Shown here: in pieces, positions 34,624 through 46,500 of the stretch
How positions within the stretch are numbered: position 1 is the stretch's first letter
Layout of the letters: every line of letters begins with the position of its first letter
DNA from: Knoxdaviesia capensis
Lineage: Eukaryota > Ascomycota > Sordariomycetes > Microascales > Gondwanamycetaceae
Reading direction: 5' to 3'
DNA length: 64,000 nt
NCBI GenBank assembly: GCA_001510575.1
Contig: LNGK01000004.1
Location: 803,895-867,894 of the forward strand
The notes under the pieces: generated by a model
What the model saw: only the letters and a program-made list of their open reading frames with translations
Databases searched by the model: none
Told to the model about the DNA's origin: nothing
Made by a program: the position numbers and the translations under genes

Positions 34624-37456
34624 CGCTGGGGAATTATGAGTGGGAATCGCCAGCGTCGACAGAAACCGGCGGGTGAACGAGACCGATACAGCACGAGGAG
34701 AGAGCCATGGAGAGAGCCACAGAGAGCGAGAGTCAGACAAGCAAGGGCGCCCAGCGAAAGAAACCCAACAACACCAGGAATGCCGATGGGGGTGCTGCGC
34801 TTAATGAGAGGGGGGCGTGCGTCGATGTTGTGATTTGGCGTCGATATTCCTCGATTTGGACCGATCGGGATGTCCAAGGAACGACGAGCAAGGATAGTCT
34901 GGGGGCGTAAAGAGAAAAATGCCAGACAGATTGTGGGTGGGAAATATGGGTGGACGGGGGAGCAAGAGTGAGTTGCTTTGGGGCAATAATGGCGTTATCG
35001 TTGGATTCCTTTTTCGTCGAGAAATAAAGACGAAAAAATGAGAGCGAGAGGAGTGAGACAGGGAAAAGACGATGTGTATGTAAGCACGGCAGGGAAGTTT
35101 TTTTTTCTTTTTCTTTTTTTTGAGTGGCCACTTCTTTGCAAGTGCCCGCCAGCTGCAGGATTTTCTACGCACTGTATCACAAGACGTCTCGTGGCGGCCG
35201 ACCCGCCTTTCCGCCTTTTTTCGTCCTACACTTCACCACTCTATTACTCTGTACGAGTTGCATATAACGCGGATCCAACAGTCCAGCGAGAGCCCTACGG
35301 CAAAATGTGGACCGGACATCATTTCTCAGGGATCACTATTCCTGACAAAACATCTTGAAGAAGCAATTCTGGCGCCCGTTGGTCTCGATTTGCAATCCTT
35401 TGCAAATCCTTCTGTTCCCGCCCGCTGGCTCGCCGCAAAGTTGCTGATATCTAGGACGTTATACAGCCGCCGTTGTCGGAAGTTTGCAGAATGTCCTTTC
35501 CCGGTGTAGGCAACCCGAGTGTTGGGTTTGAGATAGAGAGACACGCACCCGACGTTGTGTTGCACGCAGGTTGGCTTGCCGTGCCCGGTGTCGGAGGGGG
35601 AAGATATGCACAGATATTGTGTGTCGTATGGCACAGTACGTACAGGACAGGCACAAGAGAGCGGGAGATTGGCGGTGAGCACAGTCACACTTGTGCGTCC
35701 AATGGCAACACAACACCCGTCCAATCTGACCAGACCTCGCAGACCATTTCGTGTCAGCTCGTACCCTCCACGCCTCCTCCTTCGTTTGGGCTTATCCCAC
35801 CCGCCCAGGGCTCTCGTTCCCACATCTAAAGGGGTGTGCACCAACCCTAACCCTAAGTACACTATACAGTACAGTGTCCACAGTGCTGTACGCACTGTTG
35901 CTGCCTCATTCTCATCTCCGACCTTTTTTTCCCCTTCATTCTCCTCTCTTCAGCGGCGCTTGGCTGGCGGGAAAATCAAATGAGAAGATATGGCGCTGCT
36001 CTTGCGTTCTCAGGTGGAATCCGTACCCGAGTGGCCCCGGCAAAGACCGAGCAAAAAGGCGCAATCTGCGCTTTCGCGCCTTTGCGCTTAATGCTGGCGG
36101 GTTTTTGCCCATATCAATGCAGTTTAGCTCCAATTGTGTCATCGTCAAATTTTCGCCGCCCGCCTCTCTGGTCGTCTTGGGACGTGGATTTGGGGTCCTT
36201 TGTGTTGTTGGCCTGCTTTTGGTTGCCCAGTTTTTTTTTTGTTCAGGGGCCGGTTCCTGATGGACCTGGCACGGGATTTCGACCCTTTATTCGGCCGTTC
36301 TGCTCGTCGCCTGCACAGAGGTCTGAGTGAGTCTTTCGCACGCACGCTTTCTTGCTCTTCTCTGTTGTAGAGTTCCTCCAGATACTCCAGCAGTGTGCGA
36401 GCCAGGCCGGTTCCTGGATCACCTCAGTTGCCAGTGTGTGTTGTCCTGGTGGTGAATCGCGCAGGACAGTGGTGTGCTGGTGGTGCCCCCCACGGGACGC
36501 CGATATAACCACGCATTCTCCAGCCCAAGCCCAGCTGTCCAATGTCGCCATCGCGCACACAATCGACTTTTTTTTTCCGCCGTCGTGGATTGAGTGCGTG
36601 TGTGTGTGTGACCCCCCCACACGCCGGCCAAATATCCCTCCCTCCTTTTTGTTCTTCAGGTCTTGTCTCTCAACTCGGCGAGCAACTGAAAACCCCCACG
36701 CCGTTCAGCCTCACACATGCACGATCGCTGAACCAGTGAATCTAGTCTCGTGTGTCTGGTCCCACTGGACTTGCGAGGTTCCATATTCGTTCTCTCTTGC
36801 GCGCAGGCCCGTAGACCGCGTACTGTACGTGCTAGTCCTGCTATAAAATCCGGAAGCCTCAGGAACGGGATCGAAGATGTTGCTCGTGTATGCACCTGAC
36901 GGGAAGCCTTTTGCCAGAGGCATCACCTCTCTTCTGGTTATTATCGGCCGATCGAGGCGGAATGACCAGCTCGTCCCTGACTGTCTCGATATTTCGGAGA
37001 GATGCCTGATCTTCCCTCTGTTCTGTCCATGGCGTCTTCATCACGTCACTCAATCCCAGCTGCCAACTTCACAACTTCGGGGTTTGTCTCACTGGAGGTG
37101 CTTTATCACAATGAGATGGGCAAATGTCGTGCTTGACGGGCTATCTACTATGGAAAGGACATGTTATATGGCGCAATGAACGATCGTGAAAAAAAAAAAA
37201 AATAACACTCAACATGCCACACTTCGTTCTTTCGAGAAAATGGAAGCAAGAACAAATCTAGCAACAATGCACGAACGGCGTACGCTGGGCTATTGTGTGC
37301 CCGCTATCCTTCACGAACAGAGGGATGGAGGTAACCCTAATACCAACCCAACACCTTACGGACTAACCCTAACAGCCACCCAGATATCCCCCCCTCTGCC
37401 CCCACCATCGTTATCGAAATGACACGACAAAAAGAGAGATGGATGAGGAACTTAGT
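33102..37456. other. 4.3-kb intergenic region upstream of MET30; no gene seen
   Basis: It contains a compound microsatellite, (GT)n then (GA)n, at 34573-34623, a T tract at 35100-35120, and paired teloboxes at 35843-35856 plus single ones at 37333-37340 and 37365-37372. A 281-codon frame at 33589-34434 (minus) lacks an ATG start and any family signal, so I do not call it. Confidence 0.45.
34573..34623. repeat. Compound (GT)n(GA)n microsatellite
   Basis: About 12 GT units pass directly into about 13 GA units. Confidence 0.9.
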
Positions 37457-38950
37457 CTAGTACCCATCCTTGCGGCTGACCTGGTTGATCAGCGGCTTGC
37501 CCTCGCTGAACAGCTGCAGGTTATACTCGAGGATGGCCTCCAAGCGCGGCTCGTAGCTGGTGGACGCGCCGCTGATGTGCGGGGTGACGATGACGTTGGG
37601 CGCCGACCACAGCGGGTGGCCGGCAGGCAGCGGCTCGGGGTCGGTGACGTCGAGCGCGGCGCCGCGGATCACGTCGCCCTCGAGCGCAGCCAGCAGGGCC
37701 GGCTGGTCGATGACGGCGCCGCGGGCGATGTTGCTGACAAAGGTGCGTTTCTTGGCGAGCACGGCGAACTCGGGCGCGCCGATCAGGTGGGTCGTTTCCG
37801 GGGTCAGCGGCACCGCGAGCACCAGCAGGTCGAGCCCGGAGCCGAGGAAGGCGTGCAGCTCGTCGCGCGACGTGCCCGAGAACCACTGCGACGGGAACTC
37901 GCCCGCCGGGTCGCCGAGGCCGGCCGGCACGTAGCCGCGGTCGTGCTTGGATTCGGGGGTGGTGCGCGCGTGCAGCGTGTAGGCGTGCACGTCCATGCCC
38001 ATGGCTTTGCACACGCGCGCGACCTGGCGGCCGATGCTGCCGTAGCCGAGAATGCCGCTGATGCAAGGGAAACACTCCGGAGCGGAGGGGGCGAGTCGCC
38101 TCCTCCAAGCGGAGTTGTGGTCAGCGGCCGCTCTCTTGGATTCAACGAGGCTCTGGACTTTTGCCCCCGCCAGATGAACCGAGAATGATTCAGTAAGTAC
38201 TTACACTCTGCCGCCCACGCAGTCTTCTACGGTGTCAAGCTCCCGGTTCCACCGTCTCTCGTTCTGGAATCGAAGATACTTGGGGACTAGGGTTTAGGGT
38301 TAGCGAGATTGGGTGGACCTCCATTGCCACTGCATGCTGCAAATGTGCCACTCCTCTCCACTTCCAGACGTATGCCAACTTACTCTTATGCTGCGAAGCG
38401 AGGTACGTGGCAATTACCCATTCGGAAATCTGGGGCCTGCACGAAGGTAAGAGAGTCAGCATCCCGGCATCTCGGGCGGGATTTTTAGGCCACCGTCCCG
38501 GCATCCAAGCCGGGGAGCCACACAAACAAAAAGGAGAACAGCTTACCCGTGCACCCCGCTCGCCGAGCAGAACGCAATATCGGTGTCCTTGAAGATCGGC
38601 CGATCCAGCACATGGTTGGCGCCGGCGCTGGACAGCTGCACATACTGCAGCTTGGGCGCCTGGTCGCGCGTCGGCAGCAGGCTGCCGGACAGCAGCAGCG
38701 TGGTCTCGGCCCAGTCGGTCTCGGAGAGCTTGGCTGCGGCGATGTCGCGCACCGCCCACGCCACGTGGTGCGCCGTCACGCCGAGCCCCGGGAACTTGGC
38801 CTGCAGCCGCTCGACAAAGCCGTCGGTCACGTCCCACGGCGAGATGATCACCAGCTTGTGGCCTGCCAGCGTCGGGTTGGGCGTCGCGTCCAGCTTCACC
38901 GTGGTGGCGGAGGCCGGAGGGGTGCTGCGGTCTACAAGCGCGCGTGTCAT
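37457..38950 (-). CDS. NAD(P)-dependent D-isomer-specific 2-hydroxyacid dehydrogenase
   Basis: Exons 38950-38547, 38436-38384, 38286-38205 and 38057-37457 (minus) give 379 residues. Exon joins restore SASGVHGPQISEWVIATYLA, QHKIPKYLRF and GGRVGILGYGSIGRQ. The Rossmann motif GYGSIG is at about 184-189. The catalytic triad residues are visible: Arg in NIARGAVID (about 292), Glu in DVTDPEPLP (about 319) and His in VTPHISG (about 340). The enzyme should reduce a 2-keto acid to a D-2-hydroxy acid; the substrate cannot be told. It is not a formate dehydrogenase by its sequence landmarks. Intron 2 (97 nt) ends in AACCCTAAACCCTAG, a telomere-like tract at the 3' splice site. Four exons in a short gene is more than its neighbours have. 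Confidence 0.88.
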
Positions 38951-40069
38951 GGTGGGGGGGAAATGCCTGAAACAGGTGTCTGAAAAAGGAACGTGCTGGT
39001 ATATATTGGGGGGAAGGTTGAGGGGAGAGGGAGAGGAGAGAAAAAGGGAAATTGAAGCAGAAATTGAGTTCGGAAAGATCGGTTGACGAAATTAATCCAA
39101 AAGAGCAACTGAATGTCCGGGAGAGTCAGTTTTAGGTGGGACAAACGGCGATATAATATAATATCCGACAATCGCCAAAGGGCCAAAGAGGAGAAGCTGG
39201 AGGATGTTGGTTGAAGGAGCCACACTTTTATCAGAATAGCCACAATTGCGAATATCCACACACATCGTAATGACGATGCGAGAAGGCGATAGAGGGGCTG
39301 TTGGCTGATAAGAGTTTAGGGGCATAAAATGCACGCTGAACTGCTGCAAAGACTAAACCGGGTGGCTCGGTGGGAGTTTTTGCTGCCGGGGGCGGCACCT
39401 AGTGCCCCAAAGTTCTCGACTTTTTGCAGGTGTGTCGTCGGAGAAAGTCTCGCATCGGTGCCGATGGGCCCTCTTCGGTTATCCGAAGACCGTGATTGGC
39501 TGGGATGCGAAGTCGGTCGGCTTATCTTAAGCTGCTATTTGGCACGCTCTTTCCGAGCATTTTGGCCCGTTATCACAGAGGGCAGCATTCGTGCACAAGA
39601 GGGGCTTTGGTGGGGGGTTGGTGGGAGACACCGCCTATAGTTGGACGGCTGCAATTGGGTGGGTGGGTGGGACCGGTCTGCATTTTCCAGGCCCGGCGTT
39701 GCTGTATTCGTCCGTCCTGAATGCGAAGTGCTGTCAAGTTCTGGAACAGTTCCTGTGGACTGCGCAACTGGGTGAGAAACTGCGCGTTCCCCCTAGTAGA
39801 TAGACGTCGTTCTTCAGAGTGGCCAACCCCCACGGCTGCAAGTGCCCGCGATGCTGAAGTCTGTCGTACCCGCTACCCCGTTATGTTTGACTTTCCTTGC
39901 CGCCCAACTGCAGGCAATTGATGTGCGTATGTCTCTTTTGCTACAGCCCAAGCGCGGTCTTTGGAGACAGCGGATAGGAGGATCCCGTCCTGACATTTGG
40001 GGACACCCTGATATATGACGGGGTTAGGGTTAGCGAGGGTTAACCCCACCATCCAACATCACAACAACC
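38951..40069. other. Upstream region of the dehydrogenase; no gene seen
   Basis: About 1.1 kb without a supported gene. A telobox TTAGGGTT is at 40024-40031, next to the start of the repeat cluster. Confidence 0.4.
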
Positions 40070-40179
40070 GCCCTGCACACGAGAGGAAGGAGCGCCTCAC
40101 CACCACCATCGCTCCTTCCTGCTTCGAGACACCTGTGTATACTTCATATGTCGTGTTTATAGGCACATCTGTCGGACGC

Positions 40180-40262
40180 CCAATAGCCGAGCGGTGAGTT
40201 GGCATGCAGAAGGAGCTTAGATTCTACGGAGTGTAGGCCATCTGTTCAACCCCGTGTTGACG
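40180..40262 (+). repeat. tRNA-like core, unit A
   Basis: The A-box-like TAGCCGAGCGGT is at 40184-40195, a close match to tRNA-Leu/Ser A boxes. The B-box-like GTTCAACCCC is at 40244-40253. A weak stem (40205-40209 with 40224-40228) encloses a 14-nt loop. T runs follow at 40276-40282 and 40287-40292. Confidence 0.5.
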
Positions 40263-40430
40263 GTTGTTCGGTGTCCTTTTTTTGGTCTTTTTTCTGTTCG
40301 TTGCCCCTGGGCTGGCTAGCAAACGAAAGAGTTTCCCACTGCCGCCATTGTTCCTTCCAACACTTATCCTTTCCAGTACCTGTGCTTGCTATGAAATGCC
40401 CGGTTATGCGGGCACAGCCCGAACACTAGA

Positions 40431-40520
40431 CAACCCAGTGGCCAGTTGACTTCAGAAGGGGCCTTTGTACTGCACATAAGAACGCCATGTCAGACTGCCT
40501 GCGGTGGACTGACTATCTGC
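40431..40520 (+). repeat. tRNA-like core, unit B
   Basis: Both promoter boxes are degraded. The stem TTCAG/CTGCA (40451-40455 with 40470-40474) has four of five pairs and the same 14-nt loop length as the other units. The unit is interrupted downstream by the 105-bp tandem array. Confidence 0.4.
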
Positions 40521-40670
40521 GGTGACGGTGGTATTGTGCTGTGCTGTGTGGCTCGGTGTTGCTTCTTTTCTTGCTTTCTCTTGCCCTGAGTTTTGCTCCT
40601 GCCTAAGATCACACACGGAACTGCTAAACAATCATAGCCCAGACAGGAGGAAGGAGCTCCCCACCACAGT

Positions 40671-41089
40671 CGCGCCTTCCCTAGACCATATACAGGAAGT
40701 AAATACAGATTTACCGTAGACCGGTTTCTTAAAAAAGGCAGGAACGAGCGATGGGACCTCCTTCCTAGCTTACATCGCTCCTTCCCTAGACCACACACAG
40801 GAAGCAAATATAGATTCACCGTAGACCGGTTTCTTGAAAAAGGCAGGAACGAGCGATGGGACCTCCTTCCTGGCTCACATCGCTCCTTCCCTGGACCACA
40901 CACAGGAAGCAAAGATAGATTCACCGTAGACCGGTTTCTTGAAAAAGGCAGGAACGAGCGATGGGACCTCCTTCCTGGCTCGCATCGCTCCTTCCCTGGA
41001 CCACACACAGGAAGTAAAGACAGATTCACCGTCGACTGGTTTCTTAAAAAGGCAGGAAAGAGCGATGGGACCTCCTTCCTGGCTCACAT
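40671..41089 (+). repeat. Tandem repeat, four copies of a 105-bp unit
   Basis: Copies begin at 40671, 40776, 40881 and 40986 (the last is 104 bp), and the first bases of a fifth start at 41090. Copies differ by a few substitutions. Each unit holds an inverted repeat GAGCGATG...CATCGCTC with a 19-nt spacer. The unit length is a multiple of three, so a 179-codon frame stays open on the minus strand (40490-41029). That frame has no ATG support or family likeness and is probably a by-product. The unit resembles the leading segment of the surrounding tRNA-like repeats. Confidence 0.9.
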
Positions 41090-41157
41090 CGCTCCTTCCC
41101 CTTTCACTTGTGCCAGAGTTTACTTCATAGGGCGGTGTTGTGTGTTCATATCCCAAC

Positions 41158-41250
41158 ACCCAATAGCCTAGTGGTCAGTTGACTGCAGAAGGAGCTTTCG
41201 TACTGCACATGTGTACGTCATGTAAACCGTCTGCGTTCGACCGACCGCGA
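41158..41250 (+). repeat. tRNA-like core, unit C
   Basis: The A-box-like TAGCCTAGTGGT is at 41164-41175 and a B-box-like GTTCGACCGACC starts at 41235. The stem TGCAG/CTGCA (41184-41188 with 41203-41207) is perfect, with a 14-nt loop. T-rich runs follow at 41269-41290. Confidence 0.55.
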
Positions 41251-41477
41251 TGATGGCTGTGTGGTGTAATTTTTTCCTTTTTTTTTTCTTGTATTGTCTT
41301 GTTCTTTTTGGCTTCAGATTTTACCCCTTTCTTTCTAAGACCACGAGCGAAGGAAAAGCAAGATACGCAATGAACTGCCCTACCACACTCCACACTGCTC
41401 TCACCGACAGAAGGATCGCTTCTGAGTCGTGTGCACAATCATTCTTGCCAGTGTATGCTTCATAGATGCTCGATATC

Positions 41478-41560
41478 CAGAGCTGAGTGGTCGGTTGGCC
41501 AGAGAAGGAGCTGCTCGCCTCTGCCTTTAAACATGCTCACTCCTGCAGTGCACTTGGGAC
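41478..41560 (+). repeat. tRNA-like core, unit D
   Basis: The A-box region GAGCTGAGTGGT is at 41480-41491. The stem CAGAG/CTCTG (41500-41504 with 41519-41523) is perfect, and its bases differ from those of unit C at paired positions. The loop is again 14 nt. The B-box region is degraded. Confidence 0.45.
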
Positions 41561-41640
41561 TGAGCAGAATGTTGGTGCTTTTCAATCTAGAAGGAACATC
41601 GACGTATTTGGAAGGAGCGAGACTGTAGGGTGTCATTTCT

Positions 41641-43279
41641 GCATAACATCAACACATCGTTATTCACTGCAATCACAGAGACATCTTCACACCCTAACCC
41701 TATGCCTCCTTGAGAAAGCTAATTCTGCCCGTCGTCCTTCACCGCCTACAATCACTGATCCTGTCTTTTGGTACACGATTAGGCGGTGTACCTCTTTCAA
41801 CGGGTCTGTATATTCGTGACTTTTCCTAGATGACTACGGCATTAACTCATAGTCTTTGTGATGCAAAGGCTCGGCTTCCGACATCTGGGAGATGGCATCT
41901 GGAGGATAGATTGGCTCCTCGCGACAAGTTGATTAAGATGCACTGATCGAGTGCACGCAAGGATCAGCGGTGAGGAACGGCACAATCAATTCACCGACAA
42001 GCTCTTTTCTCTCTATCGCGAATTGAAAAAATAAAATCAAGGCGTGGAAGTTGATTGTGTTGTCAAAATAACACGGCAGAATCATGAAATGTTGTCGTGG
42101 GCGGTGACCGTCTGATTGTGCAGAGCGATTTCTGGCCAATCAGCAGCGACCGGCGATCACTCCCGAGTGTTCAGCCAATAGAAAATCAGCACGCTTCCCC
42201 GGATTTCTCACCAACCATGTACCTTTCAACCAGTCGGGGCCACTTTTAGCCCCAATCCCGGGTGTCAGTTAATTTAGATCCTGGTAGTTCGAAGATGCGC
42301 TTCATTCCGCATGTCTCAGCAATTCGACTATCATCGTCACGATGCGTGGGCGGCCGTGAAAATTCGCGAGCGTCGTCGACTTCATGTATCTGAGTATTTT
42401 GGCAGGAGCGGTGGCAGAAAAATACAGCAGCAGATCAATTTACTGATTGTGGCATTTTTTGCCAATTCCCAAATCGTATAAATAAATGGCTTCCCCCCCC
42501 CAAACTTCTTCCTCTTTTTTTTTTTCTTCCTTTCTCATCATCCTCTTCTTCCACCTTTCCCATCATCGTAGACTTATGGTCTTGGCTTTTCATAGTCGGG
42601 ACACTTCTTCTTCTTCGTCACTCTTCATCATTGCTGTTTTGTCTTCATACTCCTCATTGATACAATGATGGCACCACCATGATTTGTCGTCTGTGAGTTG
42701 TCCCTATTCAAAAGTGTCTCACTCATCTTCTCTCTAGCTGCTTCATCACCATGGATCAATTGGGTCGGCCGACCAATTGCGAAATGGCTGCTGACAACTT
42801 TAGGGCTGGTGACAGCTGATCGGAGTTTGACATCTCTTTTCCCCTTTTGCCCATTCTTCCCTTTTCTTTTCTTTTTTTCTTTGCTTTTGCTCTGCAACTG
42901 CATTCCCATACCAGGGCATATTTGCGGCCTTGTCTAGCCACTGCGAGACGTCCAGGATCCGCCACTTGTGTTCTCAAATATGACCCTCTCTCGCCCCATT
43001 CACACCACTTCACTCTTCCCCCCTGACCGGACCCCTTTTATCTGTCTGAAGACGTTCAGTACGGATTTTTGCGCGCGTTGGCATCCACTTCACCAGCGGG
43101 AGGTTCAACCTCCCAGCGCCCTTCAACAAGCACCCTTTCCCCCTTTCCCCCTTCTTCGAGAGCCTTCTGATTATGATGATCCTTCGTCTTGTATCTGGGG
43201 ATAGTCTGAGACGTGATACTTGGCTCAGCCAACTATCTACCGATCTGCATATGCCCTTCACACAAGCAAATCTGAATCA
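41641..43279. other. Low-GC intergenic stretch; no gene seen
   Basis: The sequence has no GC-rich coding signature. A telomere-like ACCCTAACCCTA is at 41691-41702. A T/C-rich stretch is at 42500-42560. Nothing can be called. Confidence 0.45.
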
Positions 43280-43560
43280 GGTCCTGTTTTCTCTTGCCTT
43301 TTTTCCCCCTGTTTTTCTTGTTTTTTTTTCTTGTTTTGCTCTTGTTTTTTCTTGTTTTTTTTCTTGTTTTCTTCTTGTTTCTTTTTAATGTTTTTTTAAT
43401 TGTTTTTCTTCTTGTTTTCTTCTTGTTTTTTTTCTTGGTTTTTTTCTCTTCTTTTTTTTTGCTACTTGTTTTTTTGCTTGTGTTTTTTTTGTCTTTTCTC
43501 TGCTGCTTGTTTTTAGTTGTTTTATTTCTCTTGTGTTTTATGTGTTTCTTGTGTGTGTTG
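43280..43560 (+). repeat. T-rich minisatellite-like tract (TTGTTTTTTTTCTTG-type)
   Basis: About 280 bp of imperfect repeats of CTTGTTTTTT and TTCTTCTTG. Frames through it are Phe/Leu/Val-only and not genes. Confidence 0.75.
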
Positions 43561-46500
43561 TCTTGACGGTTTATGTCTTCATTCTTCTATTTATGTTCTG
43601 TGGCATTCTGCCGGAGTTGCTTCCTCTTGTTTTCGGACTGTTGTTTTCACGTATTCTCACATGGTAAAACCCACTGGAACGGTGTTTTGGTGGAGTGTAA
43701 AAAACCATCTTGTAGGGGTGTGCAAGTGTGATCACTAACACCAGCACAAATATTCCGTAGCTTGACCTAAGACCTGTTGCGGCGGGATTCTGGGTGACCG
43801 TATAATGCCGAATGGCCAGCCGGGATCCCCACTTTAACCCGGAGTCAACCAACCCTAAGCAAGATCATCAACCCCAACTAACCCTAATGGGTGACCCGCA
43901 ACAAAAGGCAACGACATATCAGACAACGATGATCTGTAACCTCATGGCTGTGTGACATAATTCATGGAAAGTCTGTGCCGGGCGGAGATCGGCTGGGACG
44001 ACTGGCCGAACAGCCGGAAATTGGGGGCAAAAGTTGAGTTCGTGATACATATGATCCGTTCTTTGTCGATCGAGTGCAGAAGCTCCAACTCGCACAACCC
44101 ATACGTGCAAACATGGCCGGGCCAGAGACAGATATGAAGGCAGCCACCAGAGCCAGGGCCAAAGAGATAAGCTGCTTCATTTACGCTCTGGGTCTCTCGA
44201 TTCGCAAGCGGCCCGGTGTCCGGTTTGCCCCAAATTAGCACGCGGATAGATTGAGGGCCTAGCGGTTCCTTTTTTTTCTTCTTTTTTTCGTTTTACGGTA
44301 GATTGCCTGGGCGTCGGCGGGTGAACCGAGCGTGTTAAGAAAATATTTTTTCTTTCTTTTCTGGGAAGGGCTGTGGATTTTCTGGGTAATTGATGCGATG
44401 GAGGGCCCTGTTCGAGGCGAGCTTATCTTGCGTTTGTGGATAAGAGGAGGTGAGAATACCCGTGCATCCAGGGAGTGCCGGGTAAAGAAGGCAGAAGTGA
44501 ACAGCCAGGGGGGGGAAACCCGTGAGAGAGAGGGACAATCAGCGATCGTCTGTCTGGGGGACTGGAGAGAAAAGAGGGCTTTTTGGCTGTTTTGCCGGGG
44601 TGCATTGAAGAGCAATATCGGCGTGGTCCACCAGCCTCAATTTCTGGTGGGCAAGTGCATGAAGTGGACTGTTTCCTGGACTGTGGATGCTAGGATTTAC
44701 TTTCATATGAGCATGTTTATCGTGCCTTACCCGTTGATGGATTCATGCTGGAGACGACTGATCGCTTTGTCTCGATGATGTGCTTGGCTGGGGGGCTATC
44801 TTGTGAGGTTTCCATGCACATTGACGGGATGGTTCTATAAAGACGAGATAGAGACTGGGGCCAAGATTGTCCGGGATGGTGAAAAGCAGCGGATTCCCTA
44901 TTCATATCTCGACGGGATGCTCTGATAGAAAAAGGCTGGATGCATCTCACCGATAACACCCCCTCCCCCCTCCGCGACCCTGTCTCCGACATCACACTTA
45001 TACGATCCACGATCCACCAAAGCCTGACGACTGAGCCAAACCCGCACTTGAGGAGAGCTGGTGAGAACCGGAGATTCCGCGGACAGAAGACAAAAGAAAA
45101 GAGCCACACAAGCTCCTGCAGGAAGCTTGGACAAAAGACTGTGCGGAAAAAGAGACAAGTGCAGCCCCAGCCCAGCACGACCCCCAAACGAAGAAGCTTG
45201 GACGTGGCCGTCCCGTGTGCCGGGGATCCTGAGAGGGGGGGGGTCCTCCCAAACACAAACCCCGGGAACCCCGGGCCGGTGGGAATATGACGGTGTGGAT
45301 GTGCCTCCCTGCTTGTGGCAGTCCAGCTTCCATGCTGCACAGATGGGCGAGTTCTGGTGCTGGCGAGCGCAGAAGCGGGGCCTTACAAAGAGCGCCCCCC
45401 CCCTCTGTCTCTTCACCCGCTGCCACTGTGTGGCCAGCTCGAGGGATAATCAGCCCCATCGAGAGAAACTGAACAAGCCGAGAGCCGGGATCTGTCATGC
45501 CAGCTGTATATTGTGTATAGAGGAGCGTATATATAGATATATATAGAGCCATGGGTATTTCGCGCGGAACTGGCGAGCGGGACAGAAGCGGACAGTCTCG
45601 GGTGAGCACGGTGTGGTTCTGTGAGGTTCTGCTGGATTCCTATCCTGAGAAGTGATGGAAGGGAGCGGAAATGGGAGACGAGGTTGACCTGAAGATATCC
45701 AGCTCGCTCGGCCTGACCTCTTCCTATTAGCCCAGAATCTGCACCGGCTGTGGCTGGGAGTTGACACCTGTAAGGGGCAGAGAAATACTCCGAACCATCC
45801 AGGGGACGGACTCTCTCCGAAGACGCAGCAGAATGTGTATGTGAGGGGGGGGGGCAGCTCAGATCTCCGTGAGAGGGTGTGCAGCGAGATAGAGTGCGAG
45901 AGGAAAGCAATATGCGCCCTGTCCGTGCTCGTATAGATACAGAGAGATGGCACTTTCTTCATATCCAGCCAAATATTCGCATCTTGGCGTTGATGCACCA
46001 CCACCTGATGTACTCTTCTGATGAGCCCCAAACCCCCCTGGCCTGGCCTACATACAACTAGTCCCCTCTCTGGGTGGTCTTCCCGAGGGCGGCTCGGAAA
46101 AGGAGGCGAAAGAGCAAGATAGAGAGAGGGAGGCAGCAAAGACAGGGGACGGGAGATGAGTTTGAAGATCGACGTGCCGGCAACCGACGACGGCTGGACG
46201 AACGGACCAGGCCAACCACAGTTCAGACACGATGGGATGAACACTCTCTTTCTCATCTAATCTGGAATAGAGAGATACATATATATGTGAGTGCAGCAGC
46301 AAAGCAGGATATAGTGTGAGAAGCAAGGGGGGGTATATATAAGCTATGAGAGAGACAATCTCCAGTATCTCTATCGGGACCAGACTAGGACCATTCGTTC
46401 CTGGCCCAAGATTAATAACTCTTCCGTGCGTCGGTCCTGAGTCCCGGGGAAATTTGCCCAGTTCTGGGACTGTGTATTGCCTGGTCTATATATGTAGACG

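Larger units (their letters stand above)
40070..41640 (+). repeat. Cluster of four diverged head-to-tail tRNA-like (SINE-like) repeats
   Basis: Four related units follow one another on the plus strand. Each has a leading segment containing CTTCATA-like sequence, then an A-box-like TAGCC(G/T)AG(C/T)GGT, then a stem-loop with a loop starting AAGGAGC or AAGGGGC, then a B-box-like GTTC(A/G)A block, and in the first three a T-rich tract with runs of T able to end Pol III transcription. Cores are at 40180-40262 (A), 40431-40520 (B), 41158-41250 (C) and 41478-41560 (D). D is the most decayed at its 3' side. Sequence homology is read by eye and no search was possible. A decayed tRNA-derived SINE family is the simplest reading; a true tRNA gene is unlikely because no full cloverleaf forms. 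Confidence 0.55.

Noticed and set aside
40490..41029. A 179-codon repeat protein on the minus strand
   Set aside because: It is produced by the 105-bp tandem repeat, whose length is a multiple of three, and has no supported start or homology.
41158..41250. A functional tRNA gene
   Set aside because: A- and B-box-like blocks and one arm are present, but no acceptor stem or normal 7-nt anticodon loop can be formed, and the sequence recurs as diverged repeats.
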